DNA of 58,328 nucleotides from VRUE01 sp035997045 (GCA_035997045.1 DASYIY010000007.1:1-58328); one strand, 5' to 3'; positions 33,670 through 42,255 are shown, counted from the first letter of the stretch. Notes: a model not told the origin generated them from the letters alone. Numbers and translations: made by a program.

Positions 33670-33757
33670 AGACGTTTGAGCAGTGCCGAGACGCCGTCCT
33701 GGGGCAGTGCAGCGCAGACTAGTTGGCTTCGCGGACCGGTTCGCCGGTCCGTTTTTT
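33670..33757 (+). ncRNA. Small RNA or leader RNA candidate upstream of rpoD
   Basis: Transcription from the promoter at 33635-33663 would begin near 33670 and stop at the strong terminator ending at 33757, giving about 88 nt. No open frame of note lies within it. I could not match it to tmRNA, 6S, SRP or RNase P RNA. It could be a free small RNA or a terminated leader of rpoD. Confidence 0.5.
33732..33757 (+). terminator. Strong intrinsic terminator
   Basis: CGGACCGG, a TTCG tetraloop, CCGGTCCG and then six T residues: a textbook Rho-independent terminator on the plus strand. No protein gene precedes it on that strand, so it must end a non-coding transcript or attenuate rpoD. Confidence 0.85.
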
Positions 33758-33833
33758 CGCGACTTTCCGCCCCGCGATGGTATTTCTGTGGGTAGGACTA
33801 AATCTTCGAGCGCAAAGAAACGAGAGTAGACGG

Positions 33834-34940
33834 ATGCTGGTAGCTGAGCTTCAGGAGCTGGAGGAGGTCAAAGGCCTCATAACTAGAGGGCAGCAGCTTG
33901 GTGTGCTGACCTTCGGCGATGTCGCCTCCGCGGTCTCGGAGGTCGATCTCGACGAGTCCGACGTCGAGGACCTTTACGGGCACCTCGAGAAGTCGGGCAT
34001 CGAGCTTGTCGAGGACATGGACCCGGCCCAGAAAGCGGCGGCGGAAGCGTTGCCGATCGACACCGGCAAAAAAGGCCGGCGCAGGCAGAAAGCCGCGCTC
34101 GACCTGAAACCGGACATGACCACCGATTCCTTGCAGCTGTTCCTCAAGGACATCGGCAAGGTTCGCCTGCTGACCGCGGCGGAGGAGGTCGAACTCGCCA
34201 AGCGGATCGAGCGTGGTGACCTCGACGCAAAGCAGAAAATGGTCGAGTCGAACCTGCGCCTGGTTGTCTCGATCGCCAAGAACTACCGCAACCAGGGCCT
34301 GCCTTTCCTCGACTTGATTCAAGAGGGCACGCTGGGCCTGGTCCGCGCCGCGGAGAAGTTCGACTACCGCAAGGGGTTCAAGTTCTCGACCTACGCGACC
34401 TGGTGGATCCGCCAGGCGATCGCCCGCGCGCTTGCCGACAAGGCACGGACGATCCGCATCCCGGTCCACGTGGTCGAGAAGCTGAACAAGATCGGCCGTG
34501 CCGAGCGCAAGCTGGTCACCGAGCTGGGCCGCGAGCCGACTCCGGAGGAGATCGCCGACGTAACCGGGATCGACCCCGAGGAGGTCGACTCGATCAAGCG
34601 CTCCGCCCAGGCCCCGGTCTCGCTGGAGAAGCCGGTCGGCGACGAGGAGGAGTCGGAGTTCGGCCAGTTCATCGCCGACGAGAAGGCCGAGTCGCCCTTC
34701 GACCGCGCGGCGGACCTGCTGACCAAAGAGGCGCTGAAGGAGGCGCTGGAGAACCTTTCCTACCGCGAGCGGCGCGTCTTGGAGCTGCGCTACGGCCTCG
34801 GCGGCGAGCACCCGCGCACGCTCGACGAGGTGGGGCGGACCTTCAACGTCACCCGCGAGCGCATCCGTCAGATTGAGAATCAGTCGCTGAAGAAGCTGCA
34901 GCAACTCGGAGAAGCACAAAAGCTCCGAGAGGTCACCTGA
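33834..34940 (+). CDS. rpoD: RNA polymerase primary-type sigma factor
   Basis: A 368-aa sigma-70 protein. It has an N-terminal region 1.1-like part (LEEVKGLITRGQQLGVLTFGDVASAVSE), a basic linker, and region 1.2 (DSLQLFLKDIGKVRLLTAAEEVELAKRIE). Region 2 includes NLRLVVSIAKNYRNQGLPFLDLIQEG and FSTYATWWIRQAIARAL. Region 3 follows, and region 4 ends TFNVTRERIRQIENQSLKKL. The set is complete, so it is the primary factor or a close paralogue. ATG at 33834 matches the usual N-terminus; longer starts (33777, 33723) run into the terminator region. Confidence 0.92.
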   Translation: MLVAELQELEEVKGLITRGQQLGVLTFGDVASAVSEVDLDESDVEDLYGHLEKSGIELVEDMDPAQKAAAEALPIDTGKKGRRRQKAALDLKPDMTTDSLQLFLKDIGKVRLLTAAEEVELAKRIERGDLDAKQKMVESNLRLVVSIAKNYRNQGLPFLDLIQEGTLGLVRAAEKFDYRKGFKFSTYATWWIRQAIARALADKARTIRIPVHVVEKLNKIGRAERKLVTELGREPTPEEIADVTGIDPEEVDSIKRSAQAPVSLEKPVGDEEESEFGQFIADEKAESPFDRAADLLTKEALKEALENLSYRERRVLELRYGLGGEHPRTLDEVGRTFNVTRERIRQIENQSLKKLQQLGEAQKLREVT

Positions 34941-34964
34941 GCCTTCAGGACTAAGGATGGTGGG

Positions 34965-34990
34965 CATCCCGGCCGATACAGGTCGGGATG
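34965..34990 (+). promoter_or_regulatory. Hairpin enclosing the start codon of the PilU-like gene
   Basis: CATCCCG (34965-34971) pairs with CGGGATG (34984-34990). The right arm includes the ATG of the following gene (34988-34990), so the start codon would be base-paired in the mRNA. The gap from rpoD is only 47 bp. Translational control is possible. Confidence 0.45.
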
Positions 34991-36106
34991 TTCGACATCG
35001 ATACAGCGCTGCGCACGCTCATCGAGCGTGAGGGGTCCGACCTTCATGTGAAGGTCAACTCGCCGCCGATCGCTCGTATGCACGGCGAACTGGCGCACCT
35101 CGAGGGCTACGAGCCGCTCAAAGGGGCCGACACCGAAAAGGCCTTCCACGACATGGCCGAGGCGCGCTCGGTGACCGAGTTCGAGTCCGATGGCGAGGCC
35201 GACTTCGCCTACTCGATCCCCGGCCTGGCCCGCTTCCGGGTCAACGTCTTCAAGCAGCGCGGTTCGGTCTCGATCGTCTGCCGCGCGATCCCCTTCGAGA
35301 TCCGCTCGGTCGAGCAACTCGGCCTGCCACCCGTCGTCACCACCCTGGCCGAAGAGGCGCGCGGGATCATCCTCGTCACCGGTACCACCGGCTCGGGCAA
35401 GAGCACGACGCTGGCGGCGATGATCGACCACATCAACCGGACCCGGGCGCAGCACATCGTCACGCTCGAGGACCCGATCGAGTACCTGCACGAAGACAAG
35501 CGCTCGATCGTCAACCAGCGCGAAGTCGGCTCCGACACGGTCAGCTTCGGGCGGGCGATGCGGCGCGTACTGCGCCAGGACCCCGACGTGATCCTGATCG
35601 GCGAGATGCGCGACGAGGAGACCGTGCGCACGGCGCTCTCGGCCGCCGAGACCGGCCACCTCGTGCTCTCCACGGTCCACACCCTCGACGCGACCGAGAC
35701 GATCAACCGCATCGTCGATTTCTTCCCGCCCCACCTGCAGCAGCAGGCGCGGGTGATGCTGGCCTCGACCCTGAGGGGGGCGATCGCCCAGCGCCTCGTC
35801 CCCGACGTGACCGGCGACGGCCGCGTCGCCGCCTCCGAGGTGATGGTCGTCACCGGCCGCGTCCAGGACCTGATCCTCAACCCCGAAGAAACGGGCAAGA
35901 TCACCGAGGTCATCGGCGAGGGCGAGTACTACGGCATGCGCACCTTCGACCAGTCGCTGCTGCGCTACGTGATGGAGGGCAAGGTGAGCGAGGAGGTCGC
36001 GCTCGAGTTCGCCTCCAGCCCGCACGACTTCAAACTGATGCTGGCCGCCGGTGGCCAGCGAGCCAGCGGGATCGAGCAGCTGAGCAGCGAGCCGGTGGCG
36101 TCGTGA
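34988..36106 (+). CDS. Type IV pilus retraction ATPase, PilU-like
   Basis: A 372-aa PilT/PilU ATPase. The N-terminal PAS-like part has LIEREGSDLHVKVNSPPIARMHG. Walker A is GTTGSGKST, the Asp box is LEDPIEYLH, Walker B is DPDVILIGEMRD, and the His box is LSTVHTLDA. The C-terminus lacks the AIRNLIRE motif of PilT and instead has LILNPEETGKITEVI with MRTFDQSLLRYV, which is PilU-like. PilU usually assists PilT in depolymerising the fibre. It heads the forward pilus operon and overlaps the next gene by 4 nt. Confidence 0.86.
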   Translation: MFDIDTALRTLIEREGSDLHVKVNSPPIARMHGELAHLEGYEPLKGADTEKAFHDMAEARSVTEFESDGEADFAYSIPGLARFRVNVFKQRGSVSIVCRAIPFEIRSVEQLGLPPVVTTLAEEARGIILVTGTTGSGKSTTLAAMIDHINRTRAQHIVTLEDPIEYLHEDKRSIVNQREVGSDTVSFGRAMRRVLRQDPDVILIGEMRDEETVRTALSAAETGHLVLSTVHTLDATETINRIVDFFPPHLQQQARVMLASTLRGAIAQRLVPDVTGDGRVAASEVMVVTGRVQDLILNPEETGKITEVIGEGEYYGMRTFDQSLLRYVMEGKVSEEVALEFASSPHDFKLMLAAGGQRASGIEQLSSEPVAS

Positions 36107-36729
36107 GGGAGAAGCTGAACGAGAACCCGATCGCCCAGGTCGCGCTGATCGCGATCCTCGTCGTCGTCGCTGTCGTCATGTTCATCGGCAGCTCCGGCGG
36201 CGGCGAAGAAAGCGAAGAAGCCTCCGCGGGCGAAACCGTCGCCACCGTCAACGGCGTCACCGCCACCGGCTCCAGTCCCGGGGAAGCGGTTGAAGGCGCG
36301 GTCGAATCGCTCGAAGAAGGAGCTGTCGCCGGCGCCTCCGCCGCCGAAGTTCCCGCCTCCGTGCCCGCCCCGTCGCCGCCGAAGCGACTCACCGCCGCTT
36401 ACGAATCGGGCAAGACGGTGGCCTTGCTGATCGTCGACAAGGGCGGCATCGACAGCGCCTTCACGGCTCGCTCATCGCTCCTTCTGGCGCCCTTCAAGGA
36501 CGTCTCGCTCTTCATCGTCTCGGCTAAGGAAATCGCCCGTTACGCAGCGATCACGGTCGGCCTCGACGTCAACCGGGTCCCCGCTCTGGTCGTGATGAAG
36601 CCGAAGAAGCTCAGCGGCGGCACGCCCCAGGCCACGGTCGACTACGGCATCCAGACTCCGCAGACCGTGGTCCAGGCGGTGCTCGACGCCAACTACCACG
36701 GCCGCGAAGTCACCTACCACCCGGGCTGA
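36103..36729 (+). CDS. Membrane-anchored thioredoxin-fold-like protein of the pilus operon
   Basis: A 208-aa protein starting with GTG at 36103. One membrane span (VALIAILVVVAVVMFIG) is followed by an acidic Gly/Ser/Ala-rich linker of about 75 residues and a C-terminal domain. That domain reads TVALLIVDKGGIDSAF, VSLFIVSAKEIARYAAITVGLDVNRVPALVVMKP and ATVDYGIQTPQTVVQAVLDA. The RVPALVV segment is where thioredoxin folds place the cis-proline, but there is no CxxC, so no redox activity is expected. It lies between the PilU-like and PilB genes with tight spacing, so it probably belongs to the pilus machine. No family name is known to me. Confidence 0.7.
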   Translation: MREKLNENPIAQVALIAILVVVAVVMFIGSSGGGEESEEASAGETVATVNGVTATGSSPGEAVEGAVESLEEGAVAGASAAEVPASVPAPSPPKRLTAAYESGKTVALLIVDKGGIDSAFTARSSLLLAPFKDVSLFIVSAKEIARYAAITVGLDVNRVPALVVMKPKKLSGGTPQATVDYGIQTPQTVVQAVLDANYHGREVTYHPG

Positions 36730-36737
36730 GGCGGCGG

Positions 36738-38561
36738 ATGAGCGCCGAGAAACCCCCGTATCCGATGCACCTGCGTCCCGTCCCCGACTCGGGCGGCTCT
36801 GCCGCGCCGGCGTTGCCGGGCCCCGAGGCGAGCGGCACGCCCGGGCTGACGCCGCCCCAGCACCGCGGCCACTCGCGCGGTTTCATCACCGACGTCTTGG
36901 TCGAGCTCGGCTACGCCACGGCGGAGACCGTGCAGGCGGCGGTCGAGGCCTCGCGCACCGCGGGCCGCCCGCCCGAGGCGCTGCTGGTCCAGCAGGGCGC
37001 GATCAATCCCGACCAGCTTTCGCGGGCGACCGCCGAGCGCTACGGGCTCGATCACGTCGACCTCGCGACCTACCAGGTAGACGTCGCCGCGGCCGCCCTC
37101 TTCCCGGTGACGATGGCGCGTCGCTACAAAGCCGTCCCGGTCGGCTTCGTCGACCAGAAAACGCTGCTCGTCGCCGCCGTCGACCCGGCCAACGTGCTCG
37201 CCGTCGACGACATCCAGATCGCCACCGGCCTCGACTGCTGCATCGCGGTCGCCGCCGAAGAAGACGTCGAGTCGCTGCTGGGCCGCCTCGGCACCTTGCA
37301 GAGCGCCGCCGCCGAGGCGATCGTTGAGGAGGCGCACCGGATCGAGGAGGTCGAAGAGGAGGAAGAAGGGGGGCTCGCCGAAGTCAGCGAGATGCAGGCC
37401 GGCGCCGAGGACGCGCCGGTGATTAAGCTCGTCTACAGCATCCTCGCCCAGGCGGTGGGGGAGGGGGCCTCCGACATCCACCTCGAGCCCCAAGAGGGCG
37501 AGCTGCGGATCCGCTTCCGCGTCGACGGCGTGTTGAAGGAGTCCGCGCACGTGCCGAAGCGAATGATCAGCGCGGTGATCTCGCGCTTGAAGATCATGAG
37601 CGAGCTCGACATCGCCGAGAAGCGGGTGCCCCAGGATGGGCGCGTCAGCGTCTCGGTCGAGGAGCGCCGCATCGACCTTCGTGTCACTACCCTGCCGACC
37701 TCGCGCGGCGAGGGGGCGACGATCCGCATCCTCGACGAGGGCAACGCCCAACGCACGCTCGACGACCTCGGCATGGACGGCTCCGCCCGCGCCCGTTTCG
37801 AGGACGCCTTCCACCAGGCCTACGGCGCGGTGCTGGTCACCGGGCCGACCGGCTCGGGCAAGTCGACCACCCTCTACGCGGCCCTGGCCGAGCTCAACGG
37901 GATCGAGAAGAAGATCATCACGATCGAGGACCCGGTCGAGTTCCGCATCCCCGGCGTCAACCAGATGAACGTCAACCGCAAGGCCGGGCTCGACTTCGCC
38001 CGCGGCCTGCGCTCGATGCTGCGCGCCGACCCCGACATCGTCATGGTCGGCGAGATCCGCGACGCCGAGACGGCGCGGATCGCGATCGAGGCCGCGCTGA
38101 CCGGTCACATGATGCTGACCACGCTGCATACGAACGACGCCCCCGGCGCGATCGCCCGCCTCAACGAGATGGGGATCGAGACCTTCCTCACCGCCTCCGC
38201 CGTCGATTGCGTAGTCGCCCAGCGCCTCGCCCGCAAGCTCTGCCCGAATTGCAAGCGGCGGACGATCGTCGGCGCCGCGGCGTTGCACGAGGCCGGGATC
38301 AAGGTCGGCACCGAGATCGAGGCCTACGAGCCGGCCGGCTGCGGCCGCTGCAACAACAGCGGCTACAAGGGCCGGGTCGGGATCTACTCGGTGATGAGTT
38401 TGAGCGAGCGCCTGAAGGAGATGACGATCGCTCGCGCGGCAGAGACGGAAATCGCCGCCGTCGCCCGCGAAGAGGGAATGCTCACCCTGCGCGAGGACGG
38501 CGTCGTAAAGATTCGAGCCGGGGTCACAAGCCTCGAGGAGGTGCTCCGTGTCACAGCATGA
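36738..38561 (+). CDS. pilB: Type IV pilus assembly ATPase PilB
   Basis: A 607-aa GspE/PilB ATPase. The N-terminal MshEN-type domain includes FITDVLVELGYATAETVQAAVEASR; this domain class can bind c-di-GMP. Walker A is GPTGSGKST, the Asp box IEDPVEFRIPG, Walker B DPDIVMVGEIRD, and the His box LTTLHTNDAPGA. The zinc motif is tetra-cysteine (LCPNCKRR and GCGRCNNSGYKGR). It powers pilus extension in the cytosol. It overlaps pilT by 14 nt. A Glu-rich loop at about residues 196-212 is long for the family. Confidence 0.94.
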   Translation: MSAEKPPYPMHLRPVPDSGGSAAPALPGPEASGTPGLTPPQHRGHSRGFITDVLVELGYATAETVQAAVEASRTAGRPPEALLVQQGAINPDQLSRATAERYGLDHVDLATYQVDVAAAALFPVTMARRYKAVPVGFVDQKTLLVAAVDPANVLAVDDIQIATGLDCCIAVAAEEDVESLLGRLGTLQSAAAEAIVEEAHRIEEVEEEEEGGLAEVSEMQAGAEDAPVIKLVYSILAQAVGEGASDIHLEPQEGELRIRFRVDGVLKESAHVPKRMISAVISRLKIMSELDIAEKRVPQDGRVSVSVEERRIDLRVTTLPTSRGEGATIRILDEGNAQRTLDDLGMDGSARARFEDAFHQAYGAVLVTGPTGSGKSTTLYAALAELNGIEKKIITIEDPVEFRIPGVNQMNVNRKAGLDFARGLRSMLRADPDIVMVGEIRDAETARIAIEAALTGHMMLTTLHTNDAPGAIARLNEMGIETFLTASAVDCVVAQRLARKLCPNCKRRTIVGAAALHEAGIKVGTEIEAYEPAGCGRCNNSGYKGRVGIYSVMSLSERLKEMTIARAAETEIAAVAREEGMLTLREDGVVKIRAGVTSLEEVLRVTA

Positions 38562-39714
38562 TTTCGACTTCTCCGAGGTTCTGCGCCGCATGGTCGAGGC
38601 GCGCGCGTCCGATGTCCACATCACCGCCGGCTTCCCGCCGGCGATCCGCGACAAGGGCAAGATCCAGGCGATGGACGGCTTCCCGGTGTTGACCGGGCAG
38701 CAGACGCGCGACGTCGTCTACTCGATCCTCAACGACGACCAGCGCAAGCGTTTCGAGAACCACAAGCAGCTCGACTTCGCCTACGCGATCCCCGGCGTCG
38801 CCCGCTTCCGCGTCAACTGCTTCTTCCAGCGCGGCTCGGTCAGCGCCGCCTTCCGTCTCGTGCCGCAGGACATCCCCGCCCTCGACTCCCTCGGCGTGCC
38901 GCAGGTGCTGCGCGAGCTGTGCGAGAAACCGCGCGGCTTCGTCCTCGTCACGGGGCCTACCGGCTCGGGCAAGAGCACGACCCTGGCGGCGATGATCGAC
39001 GTGATCAACGAAGGGCACGAGGACCACATCCTGACGATCGAGGACCCGATCGAGTTCCTGCACACCCACAAGCGCTCGATCGTCAACCAGCGCGAGATCG
39101 GCTCCGACGCCGAGGACTTCTCGCTCGGCCTGCGCGCCGCCCTGCGAGAGGACCCCGACGTGATCCTCGTCGGCGAGATGCGCGACCTGGAGACGATCTC
39201 CACTGCGCTGACCGCGGCCGAGACCGGCCACCTCGTTTTCGCCACCCTGCACACGCAGTCGACGGCGCAGACGGTCGACCGCATCATCGACGTCTTCCCG
39301 CCCGAGCAGCAGGGCCAGGTGCGGACGCAGCTCTCGATCGCCCTGCAGGGGATCGTCACCCAGCAGCTCTTGCCGACCATGGACGGCCGCGGCCGCGTCG
39401 TCGCCACCGAGGTCCTGGTGCCGACGCCGGCGATCCGCAACCTGATCCGCGAGGGCAAGACCCACCAGATCTACGCTGCCCTGCAAACCTCGGGCGCGGT
39501 CGGGATGCAGACGATGGATGCTGACCTGGCGCGGCTCGTGCGCTCGGGGAAGATCACCCGCTCCCTGGCCGACCAGCGCGCCTCGGTGCCCGAGGAGCTC
39601 ACCCGCCTGCTGGGCGGCGCCCCGGCGGCCCAGGCGGTGCCGGCCGCGGTTGCGGCCTCGGCTGATGGCGCCGCGCCGCCGATGGCGACGCCCGTCTACA
39701 ACGGGGGGGCCTAG
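38548..39714 (+). CDS. pilT: Type IV pilus retraction ATPase PilT
   Basis: A 388-aa PilT. The N-terminus has MVEARASDVHITAGFPPAIRDKG. Walker A is GPTGSGKST, the Asp box IEDPIEFLH, Walker B DPDVILVGEMRD and the His box FATLHTQST. The PilT-specific C-terminal AIRNLIREGK is present. A Pro/Ala-rich tail of about 40 residues follows. The start is GTG inside the end of pilB. With the PilU-like ATPase at 34988 the locus encodes two retraction-type motors. Confidence 0.94.
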   Translation: MSQHDFDFSEVLRRMVEARASDVHITAGFPPAIRDKGKIQAMDGFPVLTGQQTRDVVYSILNDDQRKRFENHKQLDFAYAIPGVARFRVNCFFQRGSVSAAFRLVPQDIPALDSLGVPQVLRELCEKPRGFVLVTGPTGSGKSTTLAAMIDVINEGHEDHILTIEDPIEFLHTHKRSIVNQREIGSDAEDFSLGLRAALREDPDVILVGEMRDLETISTALTAAETGHLVFATLHTQSTAQTVDRIIDVFPPEQQGQVRTQLSIALQGIVTQQLLPTMDGRGRVVATEVLVPTPAIRNLIREGKTHQIYAALQTSGAVGMQTMDADLARLVRSGKITRSLADQRASVPEELTRLLGGAPAAQAVPAAVAASADGAAPPMATPVYNGGA

Positions 39715-39720
39715 CGCACG

Positions 39721-40968
39721 ATGGCCGCCGCAGCGACAACCTTCTCCTTCCGCGCCATGGACCTGGCCGGCACCGCCTCGGCCGGTGAGATCGACGCCGA
39801 GTCCAAGGCCTCGGTTACAGAGCAGCTGCGCCAGCGCGGCCTGATCGTCCTCGACGTCAGCGAGAAGAGCGAGCCCTTCAAGATCGAGGACATCTTCAAG
39901 CGCTGGCAGGGCGTCGACATGCGCGAACTGGCCATTTTCTCGCGCCAGTTCGCCACCCTGGTCGGCTCCGGAATGCCGATGCTGCGCACCCTGCACACGC
40001 TTGAGGAGCAGACCCAGGACGAACAGATCAAAGCGGCGGTCGCCGGGATCCGCGCCGACGTCGAGGCCGGCAGCAGTCTAGAGCAGGCGATGGAGCGCTA
40101 CCCCAAGGTCTTCGACCGCCTCTTCCGCGCGATGGTCCGCTCCGGCGAGCAGTCGGGCCGGCTCGACGAGGCGATGGACCGGATCGCCTTCCAGGTCGAG
40201 AAGGCCGACGGCCTGCGCCGCCAGGTCAAATCGGCGCTGATGTACCCGGCGTTGGTCTTCGGCTTCGCGACCGTAGTGCTGATCGCGATCGTCGCCTTCG
40301 TGATCCCGACCTTCGTCGGCATCTTCGAAGAACTCGCCGAAGAACATCCCGAAGAAGCCGCGGGCTTGCCGATACCGACCCAGATCTGCGTCGACGCCTC
40401 CAATGTCCTCACCAACTATTGGTTCATCCTCATCCCCGGCATCGCGATCTCCTTCTTCTTCTTCTTCAAATGGAAGAAGACCGACCGCGGTCATGAAATG
40501 TGGGATCGCTTCAAGCTGAGGCTGCCGGCCAAGATCGGCGACGTGATCCAGAAGGTCGCCCTGGCCCGCTGGTCGCGCACCTTCTCCGGCGCCGTCTCCT
40601 CCGGCGTGCCGATGCTGCAGGCGATCAAGCTGACCGGCGACACGGCGGGCAACATCGTCGTCGAGCAGGCGATGGACGACGTCTACGCCTCGGTCAAGGG
40701 TGGCGGCTCGCTGGCCGGCCCGATCGAGGACAACCCGATCTTCCCGCCGATGGTCGGCCACATGATCGCCGTCGGCGAGGAAACCGGCCAGCTCGAGCAC
40801 ATGCTCTCCAAGATCGCCGATTTCTACGAGACCGAGGTCGACGCCAAGGTCAAGGCCCTCACCGCCCTGATCGAGCCGATCATGATCGTCTTCGTCGGCG
40901 GCATAGTCGGCTTCATCGTGATCGCGATGTACCTGCCGATGTTCAGCATCTACGAACACATCCGGTAG
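39721..40968 (+). CDS. pilC: Type IV pilus inner-membrane platform protein PilC
   Basis: A 415-aa GspF/PilC protein. The two cytosolic repeats are MRELAIFSRQFATLVGSGMPMLRTLHTLEEQ and KVALARWSRTFSGAVSSGVPMLQAIKLTGDTAGN. Three membrane spans are present, and PPMVGHMIAVGEETGQLEHMLSKIADFYETEVDAKVKALTALIEPIMIVFVGGIVGFIVIAMYLPMF ends the protein in the usual way. It starts 6 nt after pilT and closes the motor gene block. Confidence 0.95.
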   Translation: MAAAATTFSFRAMDLAGTASAGEIDAESKASVTEQLRQRGLIVLDVSEKSEPFKIEDIFKRWQGVDMRELAIFSRQFATLVGSGMPMLRTLHTLEEQTQDEQIKAAVAGIRADVEAGSSLEQAMERYPKVFDRLFRAMVRSGEQSGRLDEAMDRIAFQVEKADGLRRQVKSALMYPALVFGFATVVLIAIVAFVIPTFVGIFEELAEEHPEEAAGLPIPTQICVDASNVLTNYWFILIPGIAISFFFFFKWKKTDRGHEMWDRFKLRLPAKIGDVIQKVALARWSRTFSGAVSSGVPMLQAIKLTGDTAGNIVVEQAMDDVYASVKGGGSLAGPIEDNPIFPPMVGHMIAVGEETGQLEHMLSKIADFYETEVDAKVKALTALIEPIMIVFVGGIVGFIVIAMYLPMFSIYEHIR

Positions 40969-41245
40969 CTGAACCGGCACGATCTGCGCGCCACGCGTGC
41001 GCCCGGCCGGATCAGGATCGATCTATGGCAGCGACCCTTCCCTTCGCGGGGTAATTCTGGAACGCTCTGCTCTCGCAACTGGGTTTCTGGCGGCGGCAAT
41101 TGCCGTTGGCGGTTTCGTCACTCGGGCACAGGCTCTTCTTGGGTCAACCCAGACCCGGATCTTCAACGGACTACCGCAATGGGAGGCATACACGGCCTGC
41201 TGTTCGGACTTCTCATCATCTTTATCGATGCCTTGGTGGGCTAGC

Positions 41246-41443
41246 ATGGGGTTCACGGCCAAGCCTTTGTTGATGGGGTTTCTTGCGGTTGCGGTAGTCG
41301 CCGCCATTATCGGGGTCGGCGTTAATGCCGTCGGAGCAAGCGGGGCCCTGGGCGGCATCGCCTTCGTGCTGGGGGCCTGTATTGCGGGTCTGATCGGAGG
41401 CGCCGTTTCACGGCGCATGCCACCCTCGCGCCAGCAACACTGA
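41246..41443 (+). CDS. Possible small membrane protein
   Basis: A 65-aa frame with two predicted spans: LLMGFLAVAVVAAIIGVGVNAV and ALGGIAFVLGACIAGLIGGAVS, then a basic tail. The ATG at 41246 is inferred; the frame is open to 40997 but that part looks non-coding. The stretch 40969-41245 otherwise shows nothing recognisable. No family is known. It lies between pilC and the riboswitch. Confidence 0.4.
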   Translation: MGFTAKPLLMGFLAVAVVAAIIGVGVNAVGASGALGGIAFVLGACIAGLIGGAVSRRMPPSRQQH

Positions 41444-41623
41444 CCTACCCGCGAGAAGCTGCCTGGGCGGCACTGCCGCTGGGGGATTCGTGGCGAGGTT
41501 GACCGGTTATCCGGCGATCCGAGCCTCAGCCACGACTTTTCGGGCTACGAAACCCAAATTTCGAGGATTAAGTGATCGGGGTGGCTGCCGATTAGGAGTG
41601 GGTGATGAATCTGCCAGTGCTTC

Positions 41624-41700
41624 GGTGCCAAAGGCAAACCCGCTGTGAAGCGGGGGCGCAAAGCCAACGGGGCTCCCATCCGGGAGCCGGCCGGGCTACC
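41624..41700 (+). promoter_or_regulatory. Cyclic di-GMP riboswitch (GEMM-I aptamer)
   Basis: Visible are P1 strands GGTGCC and GGCTACC, the joining sequence AAAGGCAAACC, a hairpin CCCGCTGTGAAGCGGG with a GTGA (GNRA) tetraloop, the conserved GGGCGCAAAGCC, a second GC-rich hairpin (GGCTCCCATCCGGGAGCC) and the closing CCGGGCTACC with a bulged C. This is the GEMM-I layout. By eye the ligand position equivalent to G20 is G, which favours c-di-GMP over cGAMP. The rest of the 337-bp gap (41444-41780) holds the leader and expression platform. Confidence 0.88.
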
Positions 41701-41761
41701 ACCGGGGTCGACAGACACCACGTGGCTGCAACGCGACGGGGCTCTGGCGAAAACAATGAGA

Positions 41762-41777
41762 AGACCATAGGAGGTCT
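41762..41777 (+). promoter_or_regulatory. Shine-Dalgarno hairpin of the pilin gene
   Basis: AGACC and GGTCT pair around ATAGGA, so the strong Shine-Dalgarno AGGAGGT (41769-41775) sits partly inside a small stem-loop 3 nt before the ATG. It is a plausible expression platform for the upstream aptamer, working on translation rather than termination. No T-rich terminator is seen between aptamer and gene. Confidence 0.5.
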
Positions 41778-41780
41778 CTA

Positions 41781-42230
41781 ATGTTTCTCCAGAATCTCCG
41801 GGCCAAGGTTGGCGCCCGGCTCAACGGCGACAGCGAGGCCGGCTTCACGCTGATCGAGCTCCTCGTCGTCATGCTCATCCTCGGAATCCTGGCCGCGATC
41901 GCGCTGCCCGCATTCTTCAACCAGAAGGACAAGGCCGGCGACGCCAAGGCCAAGGAGTACGCCCATAGCGCTCAGGTAGCAATGGAGACTTATGCGACCG
42001 ACAACAGCGGCACCTATGACGAAGTTAGTCAGGCCAAGCTCGAAGAAATCGAGCCTACGCTCAGCAGTGCCAGCTTCGTAACCGTTGAAGGTGAAGGTCA
42101 TACGTATTTGATCACCATCGAAGGCAGCAAAGAATCTCAGACATTCTCGATTGAAAACAACGAAGGCACCATGTCCTTCGACTGTACGGAAGAAGGAGAA
42201 GGCGGTTGTCCTACTGGCGGCTGGGGCTGA
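41781..42230 (+). CDS. pilA: Type IV major pilin
   Basis: A 149-aa prepilin. The leader of about 20 residues ends in AG, cleavage is before FTLIELLVVMLILGILAAIALPAFF, and Glu5 is present. The globular part is small, with a C-terminal Cys pair (SFDCTEEGEGGCPTGGWG) that may form the D-region disulfide. It has its own riboswitch-controlled leader and an excellent Shine-Dalgarno, as expected for the most abundant subunit. Confidence 0.93.
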   Translation: MFLQNLRAKVGARLNGDSEAGFTLIELLVVMLILGILAAIALPAFFNQKDKAGDAKAKEYAHSAQVAMETYATDNSGTYDEVSQAKLEEIEPTLSSASFVTVEGEGHTYLITIEGSKESQTFSIENNEGTMSFDCTEEGEGGCPTGGWG

Positions 42231-42255
42231 TCCCTACTAGTCGGATTGCTTAGAC

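Noticed and set aside
36714..38660. A 648-codon minus-strand frame opposite pilB
   Set aside because: High-GC third positions keep the antisense frame open; pilB carries every ATPase motif in the plus strand.
38551..39996. A 481-codon minus-strand frame opposite pilT and pilC
   Set aside because: Same cause as above; the composition is shadow-like and lacks recognisable motifs.
41624..41700. Reading the riboswitch as a cGAMP (GEMM-Ib) sensor, as in Geobacter pilin leaders
   Set aside because: The base equivalent to position 20 appears to be G rather than A. This is by eye, so it lowers but does not remove the possibility.
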